Assembly (NCBI GenBank): GCA_032871835.1
Contig: CM065301.1
Span: forward strand, 81,686,069-81,750,068
Length of the DNA stretch: 64,000 nt
Origin: Dipteronia dyeriana
Taxonomy: Eukaryota > Streptophyta > Magnoliopsida > Sapindales > Sapindaceae
Direction: 5' to 3'
The notes under the pieces were generated by a model. That model did not search any database and was not told the origin of the DNA. It saw only the letters and a program-made list of their open reading frames with translations. Shown one piece after another: positions 45,409 through 56,350 of this stretch. Both the position numbers and the translations under genes were made by a program. Each line of letters starts with the position of its first letter. Within the stretch, counting starts at the first letter, position 1.

Positions 45409-48400
45409 ATGACCACGGTTCGGTTCGAACCGTAACCGAACCGTGTAACCGAACCATAACCGTGTGAAATGAATTGTAACCGTAACCAGAACTGTGGAAC
45501 CTGTTTTGGAACCGGTTCCGGAACCGTAATCGGAGCCGTGGGGGCAGCAGTTCGGTTCCGGTTCATCCTCTAAAAAAACTTGCCACGAACCGGCGGTTCG
45601 GTTCCGGTTTAGGAATCGCCGGTTCCTGGCCTTTACATTTTTAAAAAAAAATTGATTTTTTTTAAATAAAATAAAAGAGCCGTTGGGCTCATGTTTTTTT
45701 TTCTTTTCCCCTTAAATTTTTAATTTCCTATAAATACCCCCCCCCCCCCCCCCCCCCCCTAATTCATTTCTTTTCACACAATTGCTCTCTCAACTCTCTC
45801 TCAAATCTCAATTCTCCTAATTCTCTTCAATTATCTCCCAATTAGTCAATTATTTATTTGTTTATATTTAGTGTATTGCAATTATTATTTTTTTAAATCA
45901 TTAAAAAATCCTTGTCAACAATTTTTTAAAATATATTTCCAATAAAAAATTTAATTTTAATTTAATCCATTTATTTTAATTTTTTTGAAGAGTTTTTTTA
46001 CAAATTATTTTTTTTCGATGGCAAGTGGAAATGGAAGTGGAAGTGGAGTAAGAGACATTCCACCAAAGCATTCAATTTCCAGGGCCGGTAAGGGTCGTAT
46101 GTCGGAGCCGGATTCGGTCCAGCCGGATAATATCGGTCTTGATGACACTGCTTACCATGAGTTCCTGCAACGGTAAACCTATCTTGAATCTCTAAACTAT
46201 CCAGTCAATCCAAATCCCCTTTTAATAATTTCTGAACCCAATTCTGGCCAGCCTAGCAGCCCTAGCTTTAGCCCTAGCCCCGGTAATATGACAAGCCAAT
46301 CAGAAAATATAACCGATTTTACTGCAGATCCAAATTTTGAAGAGGCGGTAGAGAAGGATAAGAAGCAGCTCAAATCTGATCTATTCATTCTCCACATGAA
46401 GAAAGTTACGAAACCGAATGGAACATGTTGGGCGGTGTGCAATTACTGCCCTAAAGAATACAAGTGGACTAAATCTGGAGGATACGGTACATATAGGAAG
46501 CATATTACGACCCGCCATCCAGCAGAACTTGCCAAAGGGAATGCACAATCTCAAATTTCCAGGTTTGCTACCCCTAACATTCAATTATTTAAATATAGTG
46601 ATCAAGCTAATAGAGACGAATTAGCTAGGATGATAGTTATAGATCATTTACCTTTTAGTTTTGGTGAAAAAGTTGGTTTTATTAAATATTGTCATAAAGC
46701 ATTAAATCATGCTGCATGTCGTGTCTCTAGGACCACTCTCACGCGTACAATGTATGATATTTATAAAAAGGAAAAAAGGATTTTGAAAAAATATTTTGCG
46801 AACTACATAGGTCGTGTTTCCGTATGTACTGACATATGGACTGACCATTGGCGAATGCATTCATACTTGGGTGTAACTTGTCATTATATGGACAAAGCAC
46901 GGACAAAACAAAAAAGAATTCTTGCATTTAGAGTTTTTGATGATGCACATACTGCTGATAATATTTATAAAAATATGAAAATCATTTTTGAAGAGTATAA
47001 AATTGAAAGCAAAATTTTTTCAATTGGTTTTGATAATGCTTCTAATAATACGGCAACTATTCCTGCTTTAATTGAATTATGCAAGCCTTATTTTTATAGT
47101 AAATTTTTTCATCAAAGATGTACTTGCCATGTTTTAAATTTATGCGTTCAAAAAGGTTTGGAAATTCTTCAAGCTTTTATTAAACCCATTAAAGAGGCCC
47201 TCTCATATTTGTGGAAACATCCTAATGTTATGAAAGTATAGGTAAGATTTTGTAAACATGCAGGTAGGCATCCCATTTGATTTTCTCGTGATGTTCCAAC
47301 ATGTTGGAACTCTACTTATAAATTGCTTTGTGAAAGTTATGAATATAGAGATTTATTAGTTTCTTTTATGCAATATAATGTTAGTCAAATCAAACTTTAT
47401 GCACACCATTGGGATGTTTGTACAAAAAATTGTAATTTGTTAAAAGTTTTTAATAGTGCTACTAACAATTGTCAGGTATTTATTATCCTACTACTCAATT
47501 ATTTATTATTAAGGGTTGTAATATTGTTGGTGCATTTGATGACTGTTCATCTGATATACAATTACAGACATGCATTGAAGCTATGAAAAAAAATGGTTAG
47601 ACTATTATAGGGAGTTTCCAATTATTTACCTGCTTGCAAAACTAGATGCATTGACATATTATTTAACTCCTTGTTATAAATGTTTAAGTATACAATTAGA
47701 AATTAATACTTATTGTTCTGCAATTAAGACATTATTTTATCAGTTATGTGATGAATATCGTAGAATTTATGGTCCATCATTGAACATTAGTGTTCCGCAA
47801 AATGAAAATGTCTCCCAAACTCGAACTGCTGGAGTGTTGGGGGCAGGGTCTGCACTTTTATCCCAAAAGATCAAAAGATTACGAGGTTCTTCTTCTTCTT
47901 CATCAAGTTCGGTCTCGTATGATGAGATAGAAACTTATCACAGTACCAATTTTGAGTTTATAGGAGATGATGATGTGAATAAATTTGATATTCTACATTG
48001 GTGGAGAGAACATCAAAAGCACTTCCCAATCTTGTCTATAATAGCCAAATAGATTCTTGCAACACCTGTTTCTACAGTGGCTGTGGAACAAGAGTTTAGC
48101 GCGGGTAGAAATATTTTGGACGCAAGACGGTCGCTTTTGAGTCCAGAATTAATTCAAGTCCAAGTGTGTGTTGATGATTAGACAAATGCTGAATATAGAC
48201 AACAAGAAATGGAGCCAGAAGTGATTTACGATTTCTTCGATGATGATCACACCACCGGCACCGGAACGAAAGACAACGATTAGTTACAGACTTACAGAAT
48301 TACATATGTAAAGGACAATAAAATGTAAAAGAACTACGTGGTCTTTGATTCCTCTAAACCCCGAGAGGATACGTGAGCAACTTAATTTTGTTACAAATTA

Positions 48401-48739
48401 AGTGCAAGACCAATTTTTTTTTATTTTTAGTTTTATACATTTATTTCAATTTATGTATTTAGTATTATTTTTTTTTAATTTTAATTTCGGCTTACGGCCT
48501 TACACAATAAAATTCATTTACAATTTCACATTATTACATGTCTTATGTTTTCGTATTTTTTTAAAAATGAGTATAAATGTATAATAAGAAAAAAAAAAGA
48601 ACCGAACCGGCCGAACGGAAACCGAAACCGGAACCACGGTTCCACAGTTCCGGTTCCGATTCTGGCTCATTCCGGAACAGGAATCGGCTATTCCGAACCC
48701 GAACCCGAACCGGCCGTTTCGAATAGGAACCCTGGCCAT
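45409..48739 (+). mobile_element. 3.3-kb hAT element
   Basis: Terminal inverted ATGACCACGGTTC and the inverse of GGAACCCTGGCCAT, with dense subterminal AACCGAACCG / CGGTTCGG repeats on both sides. TATAAT flanks both ends (45399-45404, 48741-48746), a probable worn 8-bp duplication. It encodes a nearly complete hAT transposase. A poly-C run lies near 45739-45760. Confidence 0.88.
46018..48283 (+). pseudogene. hAT transposase with BED zinc finger, few lesions
   Basis: Read from MASGNGSGSG. The BED-type zinc finger at 46430-46530 shows CNYCPKEYKW and HITTRH. The catalytic RNase H-like part follows in an open 318-codon stretch (46288-47241; VSVCTDIWTDHWRMHSYLGV, FSIGFDNASNNTA, CTCHVLNLCVQ). The C-terminal dimerisation domain is near 47980-48175 (FDILHWWREHQKHFPILSII, LATPVSTVAVEQEFSAGRNI). 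In-frame stops at about 46174, 47239, 47277, 48050 and 48179, and frame changes near 47480-47650, prevent full translation. Architecture fits plant Ac/RICESLEEPER-type hAT. Confidence 0.9.
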
Positions 48740-49318
48740 GTATAATCTAGAATCATACTCCGATACGCAAACATTTGTATTTCATCCCCCGTATCAAATG
48801 AGGAAAGAATTTAGAAAGTTTCTAGAAGGATAAAACACCAAACGGGAAGCGAGTCCAAGTTAAGTAATAACTCTATTCTTCTAGAAGACTACACAATAGT
48901 AAGGAAATAAGTCCTAAACGGACTGTGCCGCTAGAATCCTATGAAGATTCATATTCGATCCATAAGATCCCAGAAACAGGAAAGAAGACAAAGACGACTT
49001 CAACAAGTAACCAGTCATAATTAAACACAATCACCTTTCCTTATTTGTAACAAGGATTAGGGTTCTATGCACGTATAAATAGATCTCTAATCTCATTGTA
49101 AAAGATACACACAAAGACATAGAGAGAGCGCCACATAGAAAATATACAAAAGAGAAAAAAGAGAGATCGAGTGGTGTAACTGATTATTCAATAGTGGATT
49201 TGGCTTGGTTGGTCATTCAACCACCCGTGGACGTTTCTCCAATCATCGGAGTTTTACCACGTAAACTTGTGTCACTAACATATCAACTGCATTCTTTTCT
49301 CTTTCTCTTTTAACAGGT

Positions 49319-50178
49319 TGTTGACATCGATTTCTGGATTATGTCAGAAAAGCCAACAAGGATTGGATTTCGGCTATTGATTCAAAGAGAAAGAGATTCA
49401 GAGAGAGTAACAAAGACAATTTTTACGTGGTAAAACTCCGATGACCGGAGAAACGTCCACGGGTGGTTGAAGGATCAACCAAGCCAAAATCCACTATGAA
49501 AATATGATGTTTACAAGCTCTCGATCTCTCTTTTTTCTCTTTGTATTTGCTATGGTTGCTGTATGATATATTGCCTATATCTTTTGGGGCCAAATTATGA
49601 GTCTATTTATATGCTTATAGAACCCTAATCTGCTTTGTACAAGTAATACAAGATCTTTGTATTTAATTGGGATTCGGTTACTTGCATGAGGTTGATTTGT
49701 CTTCTTTCCTGTTTCGGAGTCTCTTATGGAAATCGAGTGGGATTCTAGTAGTGTAGTTCAATTTGGACTCGTTTCCTTATAAGAATGTAGTCTTCGTAAA
49801 GAAATCAAGTTATTTCCTGATTGGGGACTCTTATAACTAAATGTTCCATTTTATTTGGGATTCCTTCGCGTATTTAATGACTTAATCCGTTTGAAATAAG
49901 CACCAAGTTCTTACTCGAGTCGTATTTATTCCCGAGTAAGAGTAATACCTGATGGTCCCGAGTAGCGCTATTTGAGCCCGAGTGGAAGCGTTGTTTAACC
50001 AGTCCCGAGTGTTGTTAACTGATCCCGAGTAGGTTTCATTCAATATATGCTTCCTCGGGCTTTCTTCTCTTTAATGATGCTTCGTAGGATATTTCCTGAG
50101 TGCCCATTTGGGCGTCCACCTGGCTATTTTCTCCTTCCTGTCAATGACGTGTATGCTTGGTAAAATTCACATACGACA
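49319..50178 (-). repeat. solo LTR of Tat family 1, inverted
   Basis: 860 bp, reverse complement of the LTR at 26539-27414. Flanked by CAGGT (49314-49318) and TAGGT (50179-50183), a 4/5 target duplication. The paralogous empty site is CAGGTCACTACC near 32958. Solo LTRs form by recombination between the two LTRs of an element. Confidence 0.93.
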
Positions 50179-50239
50179 TAGGTCATTACCAAATCCAACA
50201 CTATTGACTTTCTTGTCCATCAAGAAATCGACGTCAACA

Positions 50240-51343
50240 AAAATTTTACCCAGAAACTTGAAATCTTCTGGAAAAAAAACTTGATTGAAATCTTGCCCAT
50301 AAACTTGAAATCATACCCAGAACCTTGTCAACATTTTTAAGTTTTTACATAAGATATCAAGTTTTCGAACTAGTGAACTTGAAATTTTCTAGAAAAAACG
50401 TGAAACTTTATTTTATTAGATTCTTCACAAAAACATATAAAAGTGATGCAATAACGTTAAAATCATATTAAAAGAATTGTTTCGAACAAAATTAATTCAC
50501 AAATGGAAGATATTTACGCAACTTACACCGATTTAGAGCAATTCGAATTTATTTTTTCCTCACTCACTTATTCAAATTTTCAAGGGTGATTCCGTGATTC
50601 CGTGATTCCGTGCATTTTGTCCTCTAACAATGGTGTGATTGTGTTCGATTTGCAGGAAACACAGAGAAAAATAAAGAAGAATGCACAAAGAAGAAGAGTG
50701 CATATAGAAGAAGGCGTAAAAAAAAATACAAAACAAATTAGTAAATTATTTTAGGGGTATTTTAGTAATTTATAGATATAGACTAAATGTTTTTTAAAAA
50801 AGTGATTATTAACGATTAAAATTTCGTATGTGGTTAAAAATGAATTCTCCATGTAAGATGTGGTCATTTTTAACAATTTCCACTTAAATTAATACTCAAT
50901 GTGGGTCCTAAGAATATTAATTTAGAGCATCTCCAATGTAAAAATGGTTTGTATATGAATTATTATTGACATGACAACAATGTCAAGGAACTTGCTTTCT
51001 ACGTGACATAAATTTGGATTTACTTCCTATGTGACATAAATATGGACTTGATAGACGATCAACTTAAAATTTGGTCTTCAATGCTTTCATTTAAAGCACA
51101 TTTTGTTTTAACGACGTGTCCAATTTTATTTTTTATTTTTTATTTTATTTTCTTACAAAAAATAAATAAAAAATTAATGTCAGTTTTAATTATTTGCTGA
51201 GTCAATCAAAAAAAGGGTTGTGCAACAGATCGTCTGAAAGTGGACGGTCATGTTGATAATGTCTAATTTTTTTTTTTACCATTGATGTTGAATATGCACG
51301 GCTGCATTAGAGAAAGATTTTTTTATAGAATGTCTATTAATCC
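50240..51343. other. AT-rich intergenic DNA
   Basis: No gene recognised. A short TTCCGTGA repeat occurs near 50590-50612. It may contain worn ends of an old element (repeated AACTTGAAATC motifs near 50250-50400), but no terminal pair was established. Confidence 0.45.
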
Positions 51344-52672
51344 TAGAGGTGGGCACTAAGTTCGAAACCGAACCGAACCAAAAAAAGGGTGTTCGGTTCG
51401 GTTCGTCGATTGAATTCGGTTTAAACCAGTTCAAAAAATGAAAAACCGAAAAAAATTTGGTTCAAATCGGTTTGATTTCCTAAAAACCGGTTTGAACCGA
51501 TTAAACCCCTATATAACTAAACGAAAAAAAAACCCTAACACATTAACACACTTCTTCTCTTTCATCTTTTCTTCTCCTCCAAGTTCCTAACACCGATTTC
51601 TCTACTTCTCTGAGTTCTCTCATCTCTTCCTTAACTCCTCCGCTGCTCGTCTCCAGTCTTTTTATTATTATTAGTTAGGTCTGGTTTGGGTGTTTTGTTG
51701 GGCTTGGACTATTAAAATTAGGGGTGGGCATGATTCGGTTCAGTTCGGTTTTGATCAAAACCATATTGAACCGACATATATTCGGTTTTTTAAAATGTAA
51801 ATCGGTTTGAACCGTTTGAATTCGAAAACCAAATTGAATTGAACACCTTTATCTCGGTTCGGTTCGGTTCAATTCGGTTTTGGGCTTAATGGACTTTAAA
51901 GGTTTTTTAATATGTTTTTTTAATTTTTTTAGGTTTTTAAGTTGCATTTTTGACATTTAGCCTTAAACTTTTTTAAGAAAGCATAATATGTAAAAATTAA
52001 TTTAAACAAAATACAATCCAATTTTGAATCCGAATCTAAAATTTCAATCATATTTGGTCTACATACTCAATCAAAATATAAAATCATCATAACTTCCATA
52101 AATAGAAGTAAAAAAAATAGTATATATATGTAGTCCAAAAATAAAACATCATCAACAAACAATCCATAATAAAATTGAACCTTACAAAATAATTAATTAA
52201 GACAATTCGGTTTATTCGGTTCGGTTCGGTTTTATATGTCCAAAACCGAAACCGAACCGAATTCAATTCGGTTTTTAAATTTCAAATCGGTTTGAACCAA
52301 ATAAAAACTATGAACCAAACCAAACACCCTTTTTCGATTCGGTTCGGTTCGGTTCAATTCGGTTTCGGTTTTTATGCCCACCCCTAATTAAAATTATAAA
52401 ATTATGAAACTTTGGTTCAAAATTAGAATCCAATAACCCATCAAATTTAGTAACATATTAAAAAAGACTCATTAAGCCCATCAAACCAAAAAGCCCATTA
52501 GACCCAAAACCGAAATGAACCGCATCGAATCGAACCGATTAAAACTAATTCAGTTCAGTTCGGTTATCATTTATTATTCGGTTTAAACCGGTTCAATTTT
52601 AGGCGAACAGAAATATTCGGTTCAGTTCAGTTTTGCCTAAAACCGAACCGAACCGAACCGTACCCACCCCTA
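51344..52672. mobile_element. hAT-type non-autonomous element (outer)
   Basis: Ends TAGAGGTGGGCAC and the inverse GTACCCACCCCTA. Flanked by ATTAATCC (51336-51343) and ATTAATAC (52673-52680), 7/8 matching. Subterminal CGGTTCGGTTCG and AACCGAACCG repeats. Another element of the same type sits inside. Confidence 0.88.
51719..52386. mobile_element. hAT-type non-autonomous element (inner, 668 bp)
   Basis: Ends TAGGGGTGGGCAT and ATGCCCACCCCTA; perfect 8-bp duplication ATTAAAAT (51711-51718, 52387-52394). Subterminal TTCGGTTCGGTT repeats, AT-rich non-coding core. Confidence 0.95.
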
Positions 52673-52690
52673 ATTAATACTACGTGGCAA

Positions 52691-52692
<2 letters not shown>

Positions 52693-52738
<46 letters not shown>

Positions 52739-52819
52739 CATACATACATTTCTTTTTTGAGAAGATTAAGGCTATAAAATCTAAAAAATCTAAAAATATA
52801 TTTGAGATAAGTTGAAAAG

Positions 52820-52882
<63 letters not shown>
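52693..52882. repeat. (TA)n, (TACA)n and (TG)n microsatellites
   Basis: Two (TA)n runs at about 52696-52733 and 52824-52857, the first followed by CATA repeats and the second by (TG)n. A stem could form within each TA run. Confidence 0.95.
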
Positions 52883-52883
<1 letters not shown>

Positions 52884-53564
52884 TTGAGATATGATATACG
52901 TATATGCACACACTAAATATAATTATTCATTTCAAAAAATAAAACAAGTTTTTTTTCCGAAAACATCTAAAATAAATTAATGTCACTCCTTTATTTACTA
53001 AAATACCATTCATTGGATGATGTTCACCAAAAGTGACCATTTTAAGACCAGTTTTCCATCTAATGGTCATTTTAAAACCAGTTCCCATCTATTGGCCATT
53101 TTGATAGTTGTGACCCAAATTGATGACTACTGAAATAATTATCCCTAAATAATTCTCCTTTTCTAGATATTATTCGTGATTTTGTTTTTTTTTAAAAAGA
53201 TATGATTTATGATTAGTAAACATGTCACAAAAGTAATTGAATAACGACAAGTTTATGTTAATTTTTGCCAACCTTTATTTTTTTTAAGTATTAAATAAAA
53301 CAGCATGGAAGGTAATTTAATGACCCTTTACATTAATATTTTTTACATGAGATATTTACATTAATTGCTTTCAAGAAATAAAAGGTATAATACAAAAATC
53401 AATAAAACCAATCTGCCTTATTTTCCATCTTTTAATACAAATTTAGGAATACAAATTAGAGTAGTCCAAGGTGGAGAATTCTGTAATAAGAGCATTTAAT
53501 AATAAATCATTTAATTATTCCATCTTCTCCTTCTCTAGCTAGTTCATCTTCACAGAAAAAGGCC
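52883..53564. other. upstream region of the metalloproteinase gene
   Basis: AT-rich. A partial tandem repeat of about 35 bp (GACCATTTTAAGACCAGTTT and GGTCATTTTAAAACCAGTTC) lies near 53034-53085. No other gene recognised. Confidence 0.5.
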
Positions 53565-53572
53565 TATAAATA
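53565..53572 (+). promoter_or_regulatory. TATA box of the metalloproteinase gene
   Basis: TATAAATA preceded by GGCC, 61 bp before the ATG. The spacing fits a short 5' UTR. Confidence 0.7.
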
Positions 53573-53632
53573 AACTTGATTTTTATAAACAACTTCACCA
53601 TAACCCACACATATATCTAGTTAGTTTGAATC

Positions 53633-54708
53633 ATGATTTCTAATCAATCTCAATTTATTTTAGCATTCATTTTTCTCTTTTTTCTCCCTCTCCTTTCTGG
53701 AAAAATTTCAGCACATGAATTTTATCATGGGAAGAAAGTATCATTACAATTTGAGTTCATCAAGACTTTGCAGGGACACAAAATAGGGGACAAGGTTGAA
53801 GGCATTAAGGACTTGAAAAAATACCTAGAAAGATTCGGTTACCTAAACCCTAATCACCCTTCCGATGATGATCATTTTGATGATACTTTAGAGTCTGCTG
53901 TCAAAACTTACCAACTCAATTTTAACCTGAATACCACCGGAATCCTAGATCCTCAAACTGTATCAACAATGATGCTGCCAAGATGCGGAGTGCCAGATAT
54001 CATCAATGGTATCACTATCTTTCATGTATATTTGATTTTCATATTAAGTTTTTTGTGTAGATCACCTTCTGACAATTAGTTTTGTAGAAAAGAGTGATTG
54101 TCAGTGGTACTGCACGAATGCAACCAGGTTATATATTAACCTTGATTATTGTTACAGGTACCACAAGAATGCGATCAGGTTATATATTCAATCAAAACAA
54201 CAATTCCCATGTTAAATATGCATTCTTTCCGGGACAACCCAAATGGCCAAAAGAGAAGAAAATACTGAAATTTGAGTATGGTGAGGGTACGCGAGAGGAT
54301 GCTAAAGCCCCTTTTGGGCGAGCTGTTGATAGTTGGCAACTCTATATCCCCTTCACGCTTGAACATTTCAATGTATTGGACCAATCTGAAGTAAGGGTTA
54401 GTTTCAAAACCAGGGCTCATGGAGACGGGAGGCCTTTTGACGGGCCAAGAGGGGTCCTTGCTCATGCATTTGCGCCGACTGACGGTAGATTACATTTCGA
54501 CGCCGAAGAGAATTGGGTGGTGGGAGCGGTTAAAGATGGCTTTGATATTCAGACCGTTGGGTTGCATGAACTTGGTCACATATTTGGACTGGAGCATAGC
54601 TCGGTTAAGGAAGCCATCATGTGGCCTATGCAGCCTCCTGGACAAACTAAGGGCCTGAATGATGATGATATTCAAGGAATTAGAGCTTTATATGCCGGTT
54701 ATTATTAA
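53633..54708 (+). CDS. secreted plant matrix metalloproteinase (matrixin), two exons
   Basis: Exons 53633-54008 and 54158-54708 join in phase to 308 residues. Residues 1-27 form a signal peptide. A peptidoglycan-binding-like propeptide (about 45-112) ends in the cysteine switch PRCGVPD (116-122, Cys118), which keeps the zymogen inactive. The catalytic domain has structural-zinc ligands (H213, D215, H228, H238) and HELGHIFGLEHSS (H262, E263, H266, H272) with Met-turn M280. It ends AGYY without a hydrophobic GPI-type tail, so it is likely apoplastic. All key residues are intact. Plant MMPs are typically intronless; this one needs a 149-bp GT-AG intron to stay open. Roles of plant MMPs include matrix and cell-wall protein turnover, defence and development. 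Confidence 0.88.
54009..54157 (+). other. intron of the metalloproteinase gene
   Basis: GT at 54009 and TTACAG at 54152-54157. Its last 52 bp resemble the start of exon 2 (GAATGC.A.CAGGTTATATATT in both) with a period of 51 bp. Read through, the frame hits a stop at 54059, so splicing is required. Confidence 0.7.
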
Positions 54709-54748
54709 CAATTTCATATATAATGTTAATATTAAGATTATTATTATT

Positions 54749-54754
54749 AATAAA
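54749..54754 (+). terminator. polyadenylation signal of the metalloproteinase gene
   Basis: AATAAA, 41 bp after the stop codon. Confidence 0.6.
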
Positions 54755-54759
54755 AGTTG

Positions 54760-55544
54760 ATTCTAGCGGCAGTCGCCTACTGTTGCAGAAACTTGTCCCG
54801 TTTCTTTTTTTTTTTCGAACTTTGCATACAATTTTATTTCGTTCTCAATATTTGTGTTTCTAGTTCCATAATCCCCTAAATTATTATTATCTATCAATTT
54901 GATTGAAATTTAAATATAAAACATAACTAAAATTTAACATCGAGTGTTTTGTCCTGTTAATAGGATATTGTATTTTCCACACACAAAAAATTACTTTTTT
55001 TTATGAAAAAAAAACACTTAAAATGACAAAATAAAATACTAAAAATAATATAAAAGATAAAAATGAAATAATTACCTGTAAAAATGAAATAATTACTTAA
55101 CAAATCAAACATCAAAGTATAAAAATTAAACAACATAATCTTAAAAATAAATATTGGCTAAATGTATGTATTCAAAAACTAAAAATAAGAATAAAAATTT
55201 AAAAATAATGAAAATTGAAAAATTAAACAAAATGATAAGTCGCTTATCAAAGTTATTTTCATATTTATTATTTAATATAATAAAAAAAATGCAAAAAACA
55301 ATTATTTTTTTTTAAAAAAGTATTAGAATACAACCTTCAACTTCGTCATCCACATGAAAGAACCGATACAATGCATTACATTTTATATGAGACAAGGTTA
55401 TATTAAATTTATAAGAATTATAAATAATAATTTATTCGTATGGTGTAACAAGATTTATTTTTTATCCGTAAATGACATATACCTTTATAAGATGATTAAA
55501 GATCAAAGGTTGGTTGACATATATATGCTAATGTTATGTTAGTG
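54760..55544. other. AT-rich intergenic DNA
   Basis: No gene recognised; long A/T tracts. Confidence 0.55.
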
Positions 55545-56350
55545 CTGATGACTGAGCACATAAGTTGGCAACAAGATCAGAGAATGCAACCCCGAACAAT
55601 TTTTTTGGTTCCTTATCATCATGAGTACGTAATTTAATGTATTTTCATTGTTTTTTAATATTAAAATAATGCAAGTAATAAATATACTCTCTTAAATAAA
55701 TGTGATCTCACTAGAGGATGGATCCCAATAATAATACTGTGATTTTCTTTGGATACATTGACATTCGTTATCAATAGTAATTAAAGTATTTATGAAGTGT
55801 TTTTAGAATGTTTGCTGTGCATTTAAGAAAGATCGTTCGAAATGCCTTCTATTTCTAGAGTTTATAGCTAACTACTTTTTTTTTTATGGACCGCAACTCT
55901 CGTATCCGGTAAGAGGGCAGATTTTATAGGTAACTATATAGTTACATTAATTTATTATTATCAGAGATGTCAAATTTATTTTGATACAAATAATTTCCAT
56001 GATCCGCTTATATATGGGTATTTTATTTGCAGTGTCCTCAACAACCAGCTAGGAGTTTCGAATGTGGTTATTAAATTATGAAATACATGAGAGATGTTCT
56101 ATCTTCGATATTTACAAATTGATTACAATGATGGTGAGAATATTAATTATTATTTTTATTTCGTAAGTTTGTTAATCTTGATATTGATAATTCTTATAAA
56201 TGCTTTGGGTCATATAGATGGCCGAGAAGAAGAACTACAATCAAGATGCCATCAATATTGTTCAGAGTGAATGAGTGAGTTCGGTTGATGAATTTTTTAA
56301 ATTTAGGAGGAGTCGACTTTGAATTGTTTTGCAAACTACTGTTATATACT
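55545..56350 (+). pseudogene. relic of an Ulp1-type protease domain from a DNA transposon
   Basis: Fragments in order: FLVPYHHE near 55600, then after non-coding DNA QCPQQPARSFECGY and, past a TAA, IMKYMRDVLSSIFTN near 56030-56130, then KNYNQDAINIVQSE near 56228-56270. This is the C-terminal pattern of Ulp1 proteases (catalytic Cys in ECGY) carried by plant CACTA and Mutator-like elements. Intron-like gaps separate the pieces and stops break them. Terminal repeats of the parent element were not found. Confidence 0.55.

Larger units (their letters stand above)
32586..50239 (+). mobile_element. Tat-clade Ty3/gypsy retrotransposon 2, with nested insertions
   Basis: Truncated 5' LTR, primer site, gag, protease, RT, RNase H, archaeal-type RNase H, integrase, tandem repeats, antisense ORFs and 3' LTR. 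It hosts three small hAT elements (36562, 38151, 40457), one large hAT (45409) and a solo LTR (49319). Coding regions carry many stops. The pieces align with Tat element 1 but the LTRs belong to a different family. Confidence 0.9.
45174..50239 (+). repeat. 3' LTR of Tat element 2, split by two insertions
   Basis: Begins about TGTACATGTCACTGAC (45174) and ends ATCGACGTCAACA (50239). It is interrupted by the 3.3-kb hAT (45409-48739) and the solo LTR (49319-50178). The remaining parts sum to about 0.86 kb and match the truncated 5' LTR over their overlap. The left edge is approximate. Confidence 0.85.

Noticed and set aside
52680..52913. Minus-strand ORF with Ile-Tyr and Thr-His repeats
   Set aside because: Pure translation of (TA)n and (TG)n microsatellites.
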